Part shown: positions 24,731 to 39,184 of the stretch, one piece after another
Layout: the number at the start of each line of letters is the position of its first letter
Position numbering within the stretch: position 1 is the stretch's first letter
Assembly (NCBI GenBank): GCA_021234155.1
Contig: JAJEKV010000034.1
Location: 8,662,028 to 8,726,027 of the forward strand
Direction: 5' to 3'
Source of the DNA: Isoetes taiwanensis
Taxonomy: Eukaryota > Streptophyta > Lycopodiopsida > Isoetales > Isoetaceae
DNA length: 64,000 bases
The notes under the pieces: model-generated
Seen by the model: the letters and a program-made list of their open reading frames with translations, nothing else
Told to the model about the DNA's origin: nothing
Database searches by the model: none
Translations under genes and position numbers: made by a program

Positions 24731-26726
24731 TTTTAGACTGTGAACGGGCAAGAATACACTAGTCATTGATGTCCTAATGCCTTTGCAAAATAGGGAATTA
24801 AAGATAACGATGCAAAGTACAGGAATGACCACTTTCTAAAGATTGCAATGTGGCAGCTTGAAGCAATAATGGCCCTTAGTCATCATTTACATACAATTGG
24901 GTGTTCATTTTGGAAGGCCAAACTTTCATTCCATAATTGGTGAGGAAGCAGAAATACACACACATACCATCAAATCGTCTCTAACTTTGACAGTTTGTTG
25001 ATAATTGGGGCAGCTGATTTCATTTTGGAAACTCGTAGGTAAGAGTGCTAGTTGGATATGCAGGCAAGGGAAAGTCTTCTGGTAACTGAAAGTAACAGGG
25101 CTCGGACATTGTCATTCCCTTTGAACTGTATCATCATCAACTTCATCTTCATCACTCAAAAGAACTCTTAGAGTCCAAAGATTGCCCTCCCAGTTCCAGG
25201 AGTCATTAAATTAACTCCCTCCATATATTTTCTTTGCACTCCACCCTGAGTTCTTGGGAGTCCAAAAAGATTGGAAGTAAACCCAGCATAGCTGCTGCAA
25301 GGTCCTGGTACCATGCCTACAGACAGTCAGTATATGTGCCCTTTGAATGGACCATCTCACAGCACTTTGTACGACGAACTTCAATGGTAAAAGACTGTTC
25401 TTAACTTGAAATACAGGAAAAGCATAGACAAGCTGGCTTAGAAAGTTTCGTATAATCCCCCTATGCCGTTACCTGCACAATTGGGTAGTTCTTCCTCCAA
25501 TCCTCCTTTTATTGTTTTATCTCATCTGTAAGTTTCGTCAACTAGAATTTAATGGATTCTAATTGGACCCACAAACGGCTTGAATTAGCCATTATGGCAC
25601 TTCCATTTAACAGTCCATAGCTATAATTAAAATAATTCGGACATGGGCGGAACTTTGATATGCCGGACTTTTAAGATAGGAAGAATAAGACGTGCTCCAA
25701 GAGCCGCAGGTTTATGAAGTAAAAATGCTTGTTGAGCCTAGCATGTCTATATAAGGGTGGTTTAGAGCACCCAGGTAAAAATGTACGGTAAAACTGAACG
25801 GGTAGAAACCCACATAGATCCCCTTATAGACTGGAGAAGTAGAGTGCCCAACAGCTCCTCTGTCATGGGTCAAAAAGGTCGCAAGGGGAGCCCACCTTGG
25901 ATGGAAATCTCCAAATCACATACGGAGTAATCGAACAGATAAAAGAATAATTAACAGACTGAGAGACTGTGTTTGATGACGGAGGACTCAAAACTACAAA
26001 AAGCTGCATTTCTTTGCTTATGACAAGGATTTCTTCCCCAATTAGAAGTGCTTGCTTCCTTGCTGCAAATGAACTCCATAGCTGCCATACTTTGGTAGAT
26101 CATGCTCTGCAGATGGGTACATGCTTTCTTTTCATAATTTTTTGCACCTACCTGCATCTGGATTATTGGCAGAAGGCATATTATCTTCAAACTACCTTGT
26201 GACTCACCAGTTTTTTTATTCTGCTTCCAGTTTGTAGGTGGCAGATCCTGCCCTGATTTTTTCTACAAGTTTTTCTTTTCCTCCTTTATTCCCAACCCAC
26301 TGGTTTACCTATCTGGCCTGCTAAACACTTAAAGTGCCTTCTTGTATTCTTATATATGATGATTAGCCAAAAAAAGAGCACAATTTTTCCCTCTCTACCT
26401 AGTATCTCTTTTGCGGTCCTCATTGTTCCATCATCCCGTTAGCAACTTTTTTGTTTAGTTGGTGACAATGATAGAAGTTTAAATTTGCTTGTCAATCACA
26501 AAGGCCACACTGATTGATTGCATATATTACCTAAAACATTCTATTACTTTTGTTCTTTTTAGTATCCCATCTACTTCTAACCAATGAGACTATAATTGAA
26601 GATTTGTATTCTGCTTTCGAGAATTTGGAAGGGAAGAAATTACTCACCCTGAAGGAATTATCAAGCAATAACAATATGATGTGGATTGATCAACGAGGTA
26701 TTTCAATAAAACTTATCGATTCTATG

Positions 26727-27012
26727 TTTTTTTTTTTTTTGAGGGAATGAAGCTTTTTAATCATTAATTATGGAGAATAAGTACAAAATAAAGATATTGC
26801 ATGACAAAGAATGTCACAACATGCCAAAGTAGACATTAAGTCCATGCAAAAATATAAAATTCAATCAAGAATACAAAAGTTTTAGATAGTGACAACATTT
26901 GGAGTATCCGAGAAAAAATTTGAGAACATAATATCCGCCAATCATAATCATCGATGTTGTTCTTTGAGGACAACAAAGACATTCTGGAGCAAAGATCGAA
27001 ACATTTTCTTAC
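26727..27012 (-). mobile_element. Poly(A) retroposon, copy B
   Basis: Counterpart of the insert at 77-357. The poly-T run is longer here (26727-26740). The right target duplication is the full GGATTCTATG (27013-27022), and the left one reads CGATTCTATG just before the T run. The same insert sits at the same place in both copies, so it was present before the 15 kb duplication. Confidence 0.55.
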
Positions 27013-29981
27013 GGATTCTATGTTTATATGCAGGTCCTTTCCAAAGCAATGCCATATAGTGTGGTAATTTGTTTTGGGGAGGGTGGTTTTCGTGCGCATT
27101 ATGATTTTAGAGTATGGTATTGTATAAAAACTGCATAATTTGGCGTAATGGGAGGAGCTTGAGTATTTTTAGTTATTTTGGGTGGTTTTTTTACTCCTTG
27201 ATCTTTTTGCAAAGGCTCAATTGCGTGTTTCCAAATTTGGAAGGCCACATCATTGCCCTCACCTCGGGGTGTGTGTGTCTGATAGGGGCCGCGGTGGGAG
27301 GAGGTGTGCCAATGCACCTCCCGATGCACCGCCGTGAGATGGTTCACCAAGGTAAAACCAAGTAGTTCCGCTTTCTCCGCCATAGCGCCGGGCGATTCGG
27401 CCGACCGGTTTCCATCAAGTAGAGCTTGGAGGATCCATGGAGGATGTTGGTGGCATTCCGGGTTGAATCCGACAGAATTGCGGTGGATCGGCCGAGGCAT
27501 GCCGCCGTAAGGTCGTAGGAGTATCGGGTGAACACCCAACGTGATGGAGATGAGAAGAGGTGTCAGCTGAAAGTGAAGTTCGCCGTGCCGGAACGGATTC
27601 TATATGTCTACAGATTGGGACGCTTCCTTTGAAACATGTTTCATTTTAATGGGCCAAAAACATGAGGGAGTCACCGCTAAATTGGGCTTGTGTAATGCTT
27701 TGACCGAAAACCCATAAATCGGACTAGAGGATCAAATCGGACTAACCCTTTTCATTTGATGGGTCTCAAACTGACTAACTCCCCAAATCGGATTAATATT
27801 ACCAAATCGGGCTAAAGTTTCGCGGATTGAAGCCAAAAAATCCCATTCCCGTATTGGCATAATGATTTTCGCGGTTGGTCATCCAAATTGGTTGAATTGG
27901 CCCGGCCAGATATATTGCAATTGGAATTGGCCATCAATGCTCGCTTTTAAAGCTTAGTGATGAGGCCTCACATTCCAATTGATTCAAAAATCAATGCCTG
28001 TTATAAAGTTTCGGATGGCTGCGGATCCCGAACAAGAACGAAAGGTTTTTCAAGGAAAACGTATATTTGAATGCAAGAAATCAGAGATTGGCAATTTGCA
28101 AAGGCGGAGAAATTGGTAGGTTGCGTGGGAAGGCATGGAAACCGCTACTTACTCTGCCGAATCATCGCTCTTTTTCCATAAATTCCTTTTTAATCCTACC
28201 CCAAGCCCTCTGCTCGGTTCAAGATGAGGCCAACCCATGGTGGCAAATCCGGTCTACCAAGGTTTATGTAATTTCTTTCATTTAATGATATAGTGGTTTT
28301 GGACCATTGAGGTCAAGGTGCACCATTGGAAAAGTTTGTCTGGCTTTAGTTGTAAATGATGTGGGCCATCGATCTGGTACAATGCCAGGAATATTCTCCA
28401 CATCGATGGTACGCAATAAAAGATGAACTAAACGCCATAATACTTGGAAAAAACGCTTGGACGCAATATGGTGTGGATTGGATCAATGAGGTATCTCAAT
28501 AAAACTTATTGGATTCCATGTTTATATATAAGGTCGTTTTTTATGCTAGACGAACGGACAAACAGATAGTATTTTACGTCATGCCACATTGGCAGCATCC
28601 ACAAGGACATATGAGGAACCAAAGAATTGAACACAATATCTCTTAATTGCTACCCCCCCTAATTATATGAAACTTTTCGAGCCATCGATCATGAGCCATG
28701 AACATGCAATTTATGCACGGACCAAAATGCCAACATTTGAGGGACTAGTCACGAATTGCTCAAAGAAGAGATGCCAAAGGGATTTACAACATGCCTAAAG
28801 CAAAAGACTGTATGTGCATTTTTGGCATTTTTATTGTATCGGGCTCAAAGCAAAGGGATAAAACAAGAATTTCAACCCTCAACGTTTCACTAGGGGCCAT
28901 AATGAAAAATGACAACTTGACCTAAGAAAGAAATTTTTTTATTTTTATTTTGCATATGCACGTGTGTTTGTACTATGTAGGACCTATACAAAGGGATGTC
29001 TTTAGTTTGAGGATTACCGACAGTGGATTCTATCAATCAACATTGCTAACATCATTTAGATTCGCGAAGATATTAGATTCTCAAGAATTTGTCACTAGAT
29101 TCCATAAAGATTTGCACGTTACTTGAAAGTCCATCAGTATTTCATATAATTGAATGTGACTTTGATAGAGTTTCTATATATCCTATAAAAATTAGCATGA
29201 TTTTGATAGAGTTTCTATGTGGAGTTTACTATAGGATCACCAAGAGATAATATGATGCCAAAGCTTTTGCCTTTTCACACCCCTTCATTATTCAAACCAG
29301 TGGTAGTCTTTTGTTTCTAAAATTCAGGTCTCAGAGGTCACAAGTTCTGAATTTAAGTTTGAATTTCCGCAGGTTGCATTAGCCCTTTGCAATAGCCCTG
29401 GTCAATTTTCTACAATATTCTTTTCTTTACTGAATCGGCTCTGAAGTTCAGGTATATATCTGCACTTTGGGGAAACCCAGTAACGAAAACTCAAATTTCT
29501 CATCTTTACTGGACATCATAATATGATCAGCAATTTGGCGGTCTTGCTTTATGGGACATAATTATTTCTCACCATAGAACTTCATGATTTTTGAAAGCAT
29601 GATACAAAGGTATTTTTATTTTGACTAATTATTGCTTTGCACCTCCTCTTGGTTTGGTTTTTGTGTTTTGCATTTGTTTTTTGTTTTGTTTATTTTGTAT
29701 TTAACCGAACAAAGATATGTTTGACGACAGACAAAGCAAGAAACTATTCAGAAGCTATTGTAGGAGCAGCCTCGTATTGTTCTGAGTTTGCTGAACTAAG
29801 AAGCACAGTAATGAATTAGAAGCTTTGAATGGAATAGGCAGTGAATGCTTAAACATGTGGCTGTTCTTCTTCTCTCGTTTGCCTAAATGAAAAAATATCA
29901 ATTGCATATTTACAAGCATGTGGCATGACTATCTGCATAAAGGACATTCATGAAGGTGAGACTATTTGTTGTAAATCCTTC

Positions 29982-30388
29982 TCATTGTATCATTTGAAAA
30001 AGCTCGAGTGCCTTCATCTCAGCCCCATTCAAGGCATATCCAGCTATCACAACACTCCACAAAATAATATCATGTTCCATTATTTTATCAGAGGTATTAG
30101 ATGCATGCACTAGATCTCCACATTCTGCATACATATTGACGAGACTACTTGCTAGAATAATATCCAACTTCATACCACCTATTACAATGCAAAATGAACT
30201 TTCTTGCCCTCTTCTATTGTTGCAACACACTAGGATACACATCAAGAATTGTAACACTTTGTGATTTTGTTAGGTTTCAAGCCATTCTGCTGCATCTTTT
30301 TCATTGGTTCAAATGCTTTCTTGCCTATTTTCTTTTGCGCATATAATCCAATTATTGCAGTTGTAAGATATTTTGTTGTAAAAGGCAA
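29982..30388 (-). pseudogene. PPR (PLS-type) protein fragment, copy B
   Basis: Second copy of the PPR relic at 3306-3710. The C-terminal half, including the ASSLVNMYAECGDLVHA segment, is identical. The N-terminal half is thrown out of frame by small indels: an extra CA in the CAACACACTAGG stretch near 30225, an extra T near 30261, and a one-base loss near 30188. The frame is therefore continuous only for the last two repeats. Copy A is open across the same stretch, so these lesions arose after duplication or are read errors. Confidence 0.8.
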
Positions 30389-31806
30389 GTTTATGTTATT
30401 GCCAATTTAAGGTAAGCTTTTATGTCACATGTGATTTTAACATCTCATGGATATGTTATGTTTGTTTTTTTTTTTCTAAAACAAAGAAAATTGCTCAACA
30501 TTTGGAGCTTCACCATCTACGCTAATAGTAGCAATGTGCTACTTTAGGTTGCTACTTTATATGTTCTCAAAGATATAGAGGATATTATGTTGCACCTTAT
30601 ATGTTCCCAAGATATAGAGGATATATGATATTAAGGGTTAGCTATATTATTGTAATATGCCTATATTCAAAGTACATGTTTGTTAGGCGTGATCTCAAAG
30701 GCCCTAAGGGGTCAAAGAATTATTTAGTTAACACAAACCAAGTATCCAAATTAAATTTCCTCTGAGACCTCCTTTGGTTTGATGCATATTCATTCTTGGT
30801 GGACGTGATATAGACCATAGCGATTCTAAGTTAGGGTATGCTTTTGTACAAGTTTGGTATGCTATACATCAAGGCTTGCAAAATACTATAAGGTTTGGAG
30901 CAATGTACTAAATGGTGTTTTCATACATGTATTAATATGGGAAAGACAATAGCTATAGGAAAGAGGACAAACCGCCGCTCCTTAGCGATAGATGAATGTA
31001 AAACATTACAACAACGCTGCAAGGGATGGTTTTAATGAATTGGCTTAAAATGGGCCAGCAAGTATGGGGATGGATCAACTAAACCCAGTTATACAAGACC
31101 TGATGGGGCCAGAAGAATGGACAAGGCCCGGAAACAATGAGGAACTGGTCGGGTACCCAAGCTTCTGGGGGCCTAAGGCAAAACCTGTGGGAAACCTTCA
31201 ACTCAGGGGACAGATAGGCATATCACATACAGCATGTTGAATAAGAGAAACAGGGAACTGGCGCCGGTTCGGGATGGAAGCCACGACCTACGAATTGAGA
31301 AAGATAGATGGGAGGAAAATAGATAGAAGCCAGAGCTTAATATCTCTCCGTATGTGACCGTGAAAAATAGAAGGCCGAAGAGCATACATGGTAAAAAGTG
31401 TGCGGTTTACAGGCATAAGGTCCAATTTTACAAAGGTCGGGTGGGACCTCCCACCCCAAAGCCTAATTATGGACAAAAGAAGAGACACTCCATGTAAAGG
31501 ATGTGGAAGCTATAAAGAAATGATAATAAGACAGGGGGTGTAATAAAAGAGAGGGCTAATAACTGAAAAGCACGGATGAGGCGGATCGGAGAAGCCCACA
31601 AAGTACGATTCAAACTCATAGCGATGCATTTGTGGTATGTGCAGCCGCCAGCCTATAAGCACGATGCGGGTAATATAAAATAACAAGAGAAGCCAGCTAG
31701 ATGGCTACATAAAACCTATCGTCTCGTTTCTCGGCAAAGACCTTTTGGGAGTCAGGCAGGATGCTGGCCACAAGTCCTGGCCCTCAACGGCTGGGAGGGA
31801 CGCACG

Positions 31807-31835
31807 TATATTCTATTCTATTCTATTCCTATTCT
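31807..31835 (+). repeat. (TATTC)n microsatellite, copy B
   Basis: Counterpart of the array at 5134-5164, shorter and interrupted by one extra C. It lies in the same context, before TTTAAACCTCC. Confidence 0.85.
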
Positions 31836-32889
31836 AATTTAAACCTCCCAGATCCCTAAGAAAAAGGGGTGCTCCTCTGCACCTTCTGTGATCCAGCCAT
31901 AATTCTATTTTGGTACACTTGTTTTTTAGATATTTTCTAGCATTTAGAGTCTCCCAATCTCTTGTAAGATGTTCTCGACATTCTTAATAACATACATAAG
32001 ATCCAAGAGATGTACAATCTTTAATTTGAAGCATACCCAAGTTGTAGAATATGATAATCTCTTCATGCCGTGGAGGCGGCCACGATCATTTTAGATTTTC
32101 AATCAACCATGTGTGATTCTTCTCTGTCGAGTTTCTTTAGAAAATTCAATTGACTCGGCCATCGACTCTTGATCTCAACCACGTATCAGAAGTTCCGCCC
32201 ATTGACCTAGACTTTTTGACTCATGCTTATCAAAAATCTCCCCAAACCTGTATATCACTCTCATCAAATTCATGCTTTACCATTTGAGTCCGCTGGCAGT
32301 GTATAAAATCAGCTCTAGTTTGCTTTATTCCGCCATAAATCACCGCCATCCGAACCCAACCAAAGATAAGTTTTTACGCACACCATCCTTATGGAAATCG
32401 GTGAACCTAAATCAACAAAAGTTCATGAGCTTTATTTCTAAATAGACCCCTCGACTTCCTCCCCCTTCCTTAAACTTATTTGTTCAGGTCAAGACACACC
32501 CCTAAAAAGAATTTAGTTGTGACTCTCCCCTCCCCCAAACTCTCTAGTGCCAACCCAACAGGACCGGGCATAGTTTATATCTAAAAGCCATCCTTTAATC
32601 TAGTTGAGCCTTCCGTAGTTCCTTTTCTCTAAACTCCCTTTGTTCCCCCAACAACCATGGAAACTCTTGGGACACCTGCATTGAGACTTCAAACCTTAGC
32701 CCACTCCAAACCGGACCCTAATCCCTCACATAGGTCTCGCTTGGGAGGAACCTGAGCAGCCCGCCCATGGAAACCGGCCTGCACTGACAAATAGTGTGCA
32801 AGGGAAGCCCGCGTCGCATCTTTGAGGAGACTCTCACAAAAAGACTCGAATTGACACACTTGGCCCCGGAGCAATCCGATGGTTACTGG

Positions 32890-33500
32890 AGTATGGCAAT
32901 ACACCAAGCATTTGTGGAGAATGGAAGGCAAATCAAGGGCGATGGTTGAAAGAAACAAACCTAAGATTATGTCCTAGAGGAAGAGATAAAGTCCGGTACC
33001 CCAAGTGCTCCATGGATCAGTTAGCTGCAAAGAAACATCGCGGACATGGAGATGGAGAACTCACCGCATAACAGCTTTCGAGGACTAGTATCCGCTTAGT
33101 ACAATTTGAAAGGCAACAAGACAGATGGGCCTTCGCGGACCTAAAAACCCCTAGACACCACACCCACCAAATTTCTTTGACACCATGGCACATACGTAAA
33201 CCCGCAAGCGCGGGACATAGATACTGAACCGTTTGGCTGTGACGCAGATGGTAGCAAGAAAGCATCTCATAAATGCCTCCCGTGATCCGGGTCCATATCT
33301 GCATGACATTTTCAAACACATATCGCTTCCTAAGCCGCCATGGTGCTCAATGCCATGACCGCTCTCGCTACACACGCTCGTAGTCACTGTGATGCACGAA
33401 AGTGGGAGAAGCTATATTGTGTCGGGTAAAGTAATTAGCGGGGATCCCCCATTGTCAGATCTTACCTAAATGAGTCCCCTCAAGATCCATCATGGGTGCC
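32890..33500 (+). pseudogene. LINE ORF1-like coiled-coil protein, copy B
   Basis: Counterpart of the segment at 6210-6840. The stretch around the copy A TAG reads ATGGATCAGTTAGC here, which is open. Other indels split the helix-rich frame, so no long frame survives. Assignment is by homology to copy A and by position upstream of the endonuclease. Confidence 0.4.
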
Positions 33501-33539
33501 ATAGGACCGAGTCCAAGGATGCTAATTGGACCGGCAAAT

Positions 33540-36500
33540 GAATTCATGGAGGTGCAATATCATGCTACTGCCACCCTAGAGGTCTTCGCTATAAAAGCTG
33601 CTACTTCCTCGCGTTTTGTCAATGCATCGCCATATATCCAACACCAACCCCACTAATCGCTGCTTTTGTCGCCAACTTCCGACACTTCCCTCGCCCACAA
33701 AGATCGCGATACTAACTCCTATTAAGCCACCATATAACTCCCTCACGACCGTGATTCCCATAAATAGGAATTTCAGATGGTGTTCTAAAAACTGCTTCTG
33801 GCTTCCTTAGCAATAAGAAGATAGTCTCGCTAACTCCACATTGCGTGCCAGATATGGATCTCTATTTTTCTGGCAAAACATGGAAGATGAGAAGGCACAT
33901 GCTTTCCGCTGCATCTTTACATGGATATTTGCATTACTCACTGCTCAATGAGTGCACGGGTGAAAGCGGGGACATGGAGGGCTGCACGAAAGCTGGAGTG
34001 CGCGTCGCGGCATTGCGGTAACAACCACCCTCTTTGTGGCAAAGATGCTGCTTTCCTCAATGGATTAGACAAATCTAATGATTCATTTGGATGTGGATAG
34101 GGTTTGAGCCTTATAATCGATTATGATGACATACACGACGCATAATTGGGCGTCATGTTGTTTTGAAGACTTAATGCAATTCCATGAGGGCTAAGCATAT
34201 CCGCGAAATTTGAACTCTGGCGGAGGATATATTACAACAGCCCCGGTAGGAGTCGCCTTTGCCGGGGACAGATGGCAAACCATATCACATGCTATGATAG
34301 GTAATTGCTTTTGTTATGCAACATCTTTCACGTGGCCATTTGCAATGGGTTTAAATGGCTATCCTCTAGCGATTGCACTTGGCAAGAGAACTAGCAGCTC
34401 AAATGTTGTGGATTAAATACCTGGCGGGAAGTAGGATTTGCATTTGATTACCCTTTTTGCATTGGAAACGTACAATTCGGGATCTGAAAGTGACTCACCG
34501 CCAATCCCCTTTTCTTACCGCGTGACAGTCGTCAAGACCGCCCATTGCTTCAACACCGCGTACTCCTGACTCCGGACTATGACCATGCACAGATCCATGC
34601 CCAGATGCTTGAGGAGGACCCAGAAGGAATCAGAAGTCTTCCTACCGCTACTGGCCCAATTGATTCAGCCAATTGATTGACGGCCTAAGATTCTTGGCAT
34701 GGCGCTTTGGGAGCTGCTCACATAAGCCATTGGGAGCTACCACCTTCTCTCAAGAACTTGATGGTTTGATGATGAATGCAAAGGAGTCCAAATGTTGGCC
34801 GGCCCGGAGTCAAATAAATGGCTTAGCTGCCGCAGCGGTGATCCTTTTCGAGTCCCAATGGTGCAATGCCTTGGCGGCAGACTTTATGATCCACTGGGAG
34901 GTCGGCGATAGTACCTATAAATAAAGCCTAGCACTGATCGTTACAAAGGTAGACGTAACTAATAAACCTGGCGCCTTACAAAACCCGAGGCCCGGTTAAA
35001 TGTGCGTAGGCAATGGATTTGGGCCACCCGATGGTGTATATGTCCCGATAACATTATTCTATAGAGCATTGCAAGAAAGTTCTCTCCTCCCCCTCCCCAA
35101 ATGGGTCACTAATAGAGTTGTTCTCATATACCAAAGCGGATGACCCTCCTTTGGCCCGATAATTATCGCATCATCATCATAACTCCTCTTTGCCAAACTA
35201 CTACAGTCAGAATAGCAACAATTGCAATGTGGATGAGGTGCGTGCCTTTAAGGAAGATTACTTTCCAAACACCCCACCGCCGATACATTTTTCACTCTGG
35301 AAAACTATGATTTGGAGGATAGAGGAACCGCCGCACGACCCATATTGTTATTTGTGGGCTTTGCATAGGCTTTTTTCGCACTATGCCTCGGACAAAGTTG
35401 TGGGATAGATTGAGGCATCTAGGGGCTCTGTTGACTTATAGAATGCTATTTACAAGTTATATGGGGCATGCTCAACAGATAGAACTGGAAGACAACCTCG
35501 GCCATTTAGGTATTGAGTACTGTGGTTTTTCCCCTCTCGACACTCTTGGCCTATATATTGATCGCCAAAGTGTGTAATTAACTCATGCATCATATAATTC
35601 AATAAATCATATACCAATGATCGCTGACCTCTTGGCCTACACTCCAAATGACATGCAACGCCACCAATGTTTCTGTATTAATTGTCAGTTTCATTAGCAT
35701 GTGTTAACTTGGCTAAACCCAAGGTACTAATTAACTGAGTGCTGCTCGCCCCTCCTCCTTCACCTCCTCACGGGCTTGGCAATGTGGAGGTGGTTCATCT
35801 AAGGTATTCGGGAATCGAAGTTTTCTACTACTAGACACTAGAATGCCTTTATTAGGTTGTGTGTCACACAAGAGTTGGAAGGTATTGTATGCCATAACAA
35901 AACAAAAAATAGTCACAAAAGCATAGTCAGACACAGGGTTACTAATCACATATGTTCAGGACCCTGGTCGAGCTTATCCTCCTACACGGGGTGAGGTGTG
36001 GGGTTTAGTGGTGCCCGCCCCCACCTGGAATGGCTGGAAAGAATGCATGAAGGCCTTTTAGCACGAAAGTACTTGGGGTAAGTCCAAAGTACCATATTAG
36101 ATCCCGGCCGGGAGATAGGTTTCTTGCTCAAAGACCGACCACCACATCATTTACTTTGTATGGTGGTTTGTATGGGTGATGCTCATCTATCCAACCTTGC
36201 TTTAGCTATCACACTGTGTCCACAACACCTCAAAGCTTGCTGGAAGGACAAGCAAGCTTAGTGGTTCTCCCGATGGAATGTACAGGCCCATAGGTGTTGT
36301 GTACAGAGAGGAGATGGATCACGATCAGTTGAGGCAGTATCTTGATGCTTGCTTTATTAGTGAACAAATGCGGATGTTCTGAAGACATGTCAAGATGGCA
36401 CACTACGTGCCAGTCAATCCCATCCTCACAAGAGGCCCACACCACTACTTCCACTCCATTTGCCCATGAAGAAACACCGACATAGATAGCTTCATCTGCG

Positions 36501-36820
36501 ATGATGTGCATCGCCCGCATGGAGACAAGACAATGACATGGAAGCATCGCAGCACATGATCTCGTGTTGCCAATAGTGTGCAATTGAGGATGAATGCCAT
36601 GTCTTTTATTTGTACCGCTGAGTGCACCTACTTCTCCATGTCCGGCTTTTGTTTCGCGGATCAAGAGACTTGAAGGCTAATGACGTTGGTTGCATCGACA
36701 GAGTGTTGATGCAACTAGCAAAGGGGTTAACAAGCACCGCCAGACGCTTGTTGCAAATGAATTGAGGGGGGACATCGATGTTCCGCCAAGGGTTGAAATG
36801 GGAGCAGAGATCAAGAGAAC
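33540..36820 (+). pseudogene. LINE ORF2: endonuclease-reverse transcriptase, copy B
   Basis: Counterpart of 6865-10240, with the endonuclease, linker, RT and Cys/His segments all recognisable but in many short frames. The DFNAR endonuclease motif is lost to indels near 34165. The segment around 35480-35560 preserves part of the RT core (GHLGIEYCGFSPLDTLGLYID, matching the VRQGCPLSPTLFGLYID block of the family). Copies A and B are each open where the other is closed in several places. Confidence 0.65.
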
Positions 36821-39184
36821 AATCAACCACCCCCAAAAAAAAAAAAAAAACAACAACAACAACACAATATACACATTTAGGAAGATCATAGAGTAAGCTT
36901 CTTAATGCATGAAAAACATTCCGATCCGAGTTTGGCTTCTCAACATATGAGCAAAGCGGCCCAGACTTTTCGTGATAGAAAAAGAGATATTTTTTCTGAA
37001 ATCATCATTAATCCTTAGATTAGAATATCACAAGAACTTGAGAAATAAGAACAAGAAGCATACATGGAGAAAAAACAAACACCAGAGGGAAGAAAATAAT
37101 GCCGAGAAAAGAGAGACACACGAAAAATCACTAGTACAAAGGCCATGGTGTTGACCTGTGGCTATGGCTCTAGTGTGCATCCTGCATTTTGCCCAAAATA
37201 GGACAGATTTTGAGGTAGAATTGAAGCATGGTTATTGAAAATGCCTGCATTACATTGTTCTAGTTCTCAATATTCTAAGGCATGCCACCCTTCGGGAACG
37301 CTTTGTTCCCATTCAATGTGCATGCTACTTATAACATGTTTTTCCAATAATGTTCAATAAGTTGGGAACATTGTTCCCAACTATAAAAATTTTTTGACAT
37401 TTTTTTCACTACTTTATTTATGTTTCTTTTTTATTTTGAATTTTGATTTTGGATCCTCTTTGATATTTGTAAAGTTACAAGGCAAAGGCACTTTTCTCTC
37501 TGCTCCGAGATGACCAGCCTCCGTGACATAATGCATGAGCGAACCTCCACTAGCTCACCTCGCCCATGCCCGATGTAAGGAGGAGCAAGCTGACTGACAC
37601 CCTGGACTCTATAGCAAAATAGCAAGTAGCAAGCACCCATTTCTCAGCGATTAGGTAGCAAGCAATCTCTCTCATGTCTCAAACATTCATGAAAGCATTT
37701 TGATTAGTCACATGGAAAGTATTGCAACAAAGAGAAGAAAAAAAATTGGCACCAATGTAAAACAAATGATCTTACTTTTGTTGGTGCAAACATGCTTTTA
37801 AATAAAATTCAAATTTAAGATGAATTTTCAAATAAGCAATTCATTAATGTGCATAAAAAGGAAAACAATACCTACGAAATGTGAAAATAATTCACGACAA
37901 TGATCATCGCGGACAACGATAATGATATTTGAACATTGTGAGATGAAGAAATTGATCTTGAAGAAGATAATGATGATAACGGAGGATGTACTTATTGCAC
38001 CGCCGCGTTGTAAGGTGATTAATTAGACTACTAATTAAGGGCATTGCATTGCTATTCGAAATTACTTGCCTTGAAAACTATGTTGTTGTAAGACTATCAT
38101 GCCATCTAAACATTTGCTATAATAGTAAAAATATTCTTTTATAATGTTGATTTTATTTTTAAAAAAATTTGCGTCCCCATGTTTTATATATAGTATAGTT
38201 ATAACATGATGTAACCAGAGAGCTTTATTTTCCCATTTAGCCATTATTATACATAACCCTTTGACATTTTTAACTTGAAAACTCTAGTTCAACCTTGCAT
38301 AATACCCATGGAAACGCCAAATCTATTGTCAAAATTCCAAAGTTGGATGTTCCCCGCTCTAAAGTGTTTCGGCCCGCTCCAATTTTGGGGTGTCATTTGA
38401 TTTAGCCCGGTTCTAGGTAACCATGATTCAAAGTAGAAGAGCTATGATAGAGATGAAATCTATTTCCGCGTATGATCTTAAGTTTTTATCGGATAATAAC
38501 TACTAGCCGAAGCCCTAATGGGGGTCTAAAATGTAAAATGACTATTCTACCTTTGGATAAAATTTGATTATAGAAAAGAAATGCACACAAGGACAAGTAG
38601 GGCCATACAATTTCCATTCAACAAAAATCAACGATTCCAGAGAAAAGGCACTCTAGAAATACAAATAATCGTACAAACAAGACGAATCAAATACAACAAC
38701 TAAATTATAGGAAAACCATATTAGAAAGCCGCACAAAAGATATAAAGAGAACCCAATCGTTATTATGCGATATAAAAGGGATGAACCTCCAAACAAGTAA
38801 AAGCGCCATTAAAACTCTACATCTAACCGAGTATCGGTCTTTCCTTTAGAAGGACATTCACAAAAGATGGAATGACAGTAATTTAAAGTCACACACGACT
38901 TTTATGTCCCACAGGACACATGAATGTAATGAATCAAGAAGCATGATTGCAAGACTAAATAGACGAGTTTATGTTTATTTGTTCTCTTAATTCCCAAGAT
39001 ATTCTCGCGAATGTGCCTTTAAGAATTTCCTCAGACTGAAGGTCATCTGTAGGCTCAACTTTTCCAAGTGGATTTCTTCAAATAAATCATAGTTTGCCAA
39101 TATCAACCATGAAAAATAGAGATTGCGAGATATTATACCAACTAAAGCACATATTTTCCACTAGTTTTTTTTTTTAATCTTCAG

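Larger units (their letters stand above)
32620..36866 (+). mobile_element. Non-LTR retrotransposon (LINE), copy B
   Basis: Second copy of the LINE, carried by the 15 kb duplication. It shows the same domain order and a 3' tail of about 16 A followed by CAA repeats at 36834-36866. The poly-A is longer than in copy A. Damage differs from A: the linker motif is broken (QELDGLMMNAKES near 34753), and the RT box reads YTND followed by a stop near 35616. It does not carry the TAG that interrupts the ORF1-like frame of copy A. Confidence 0.8.
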
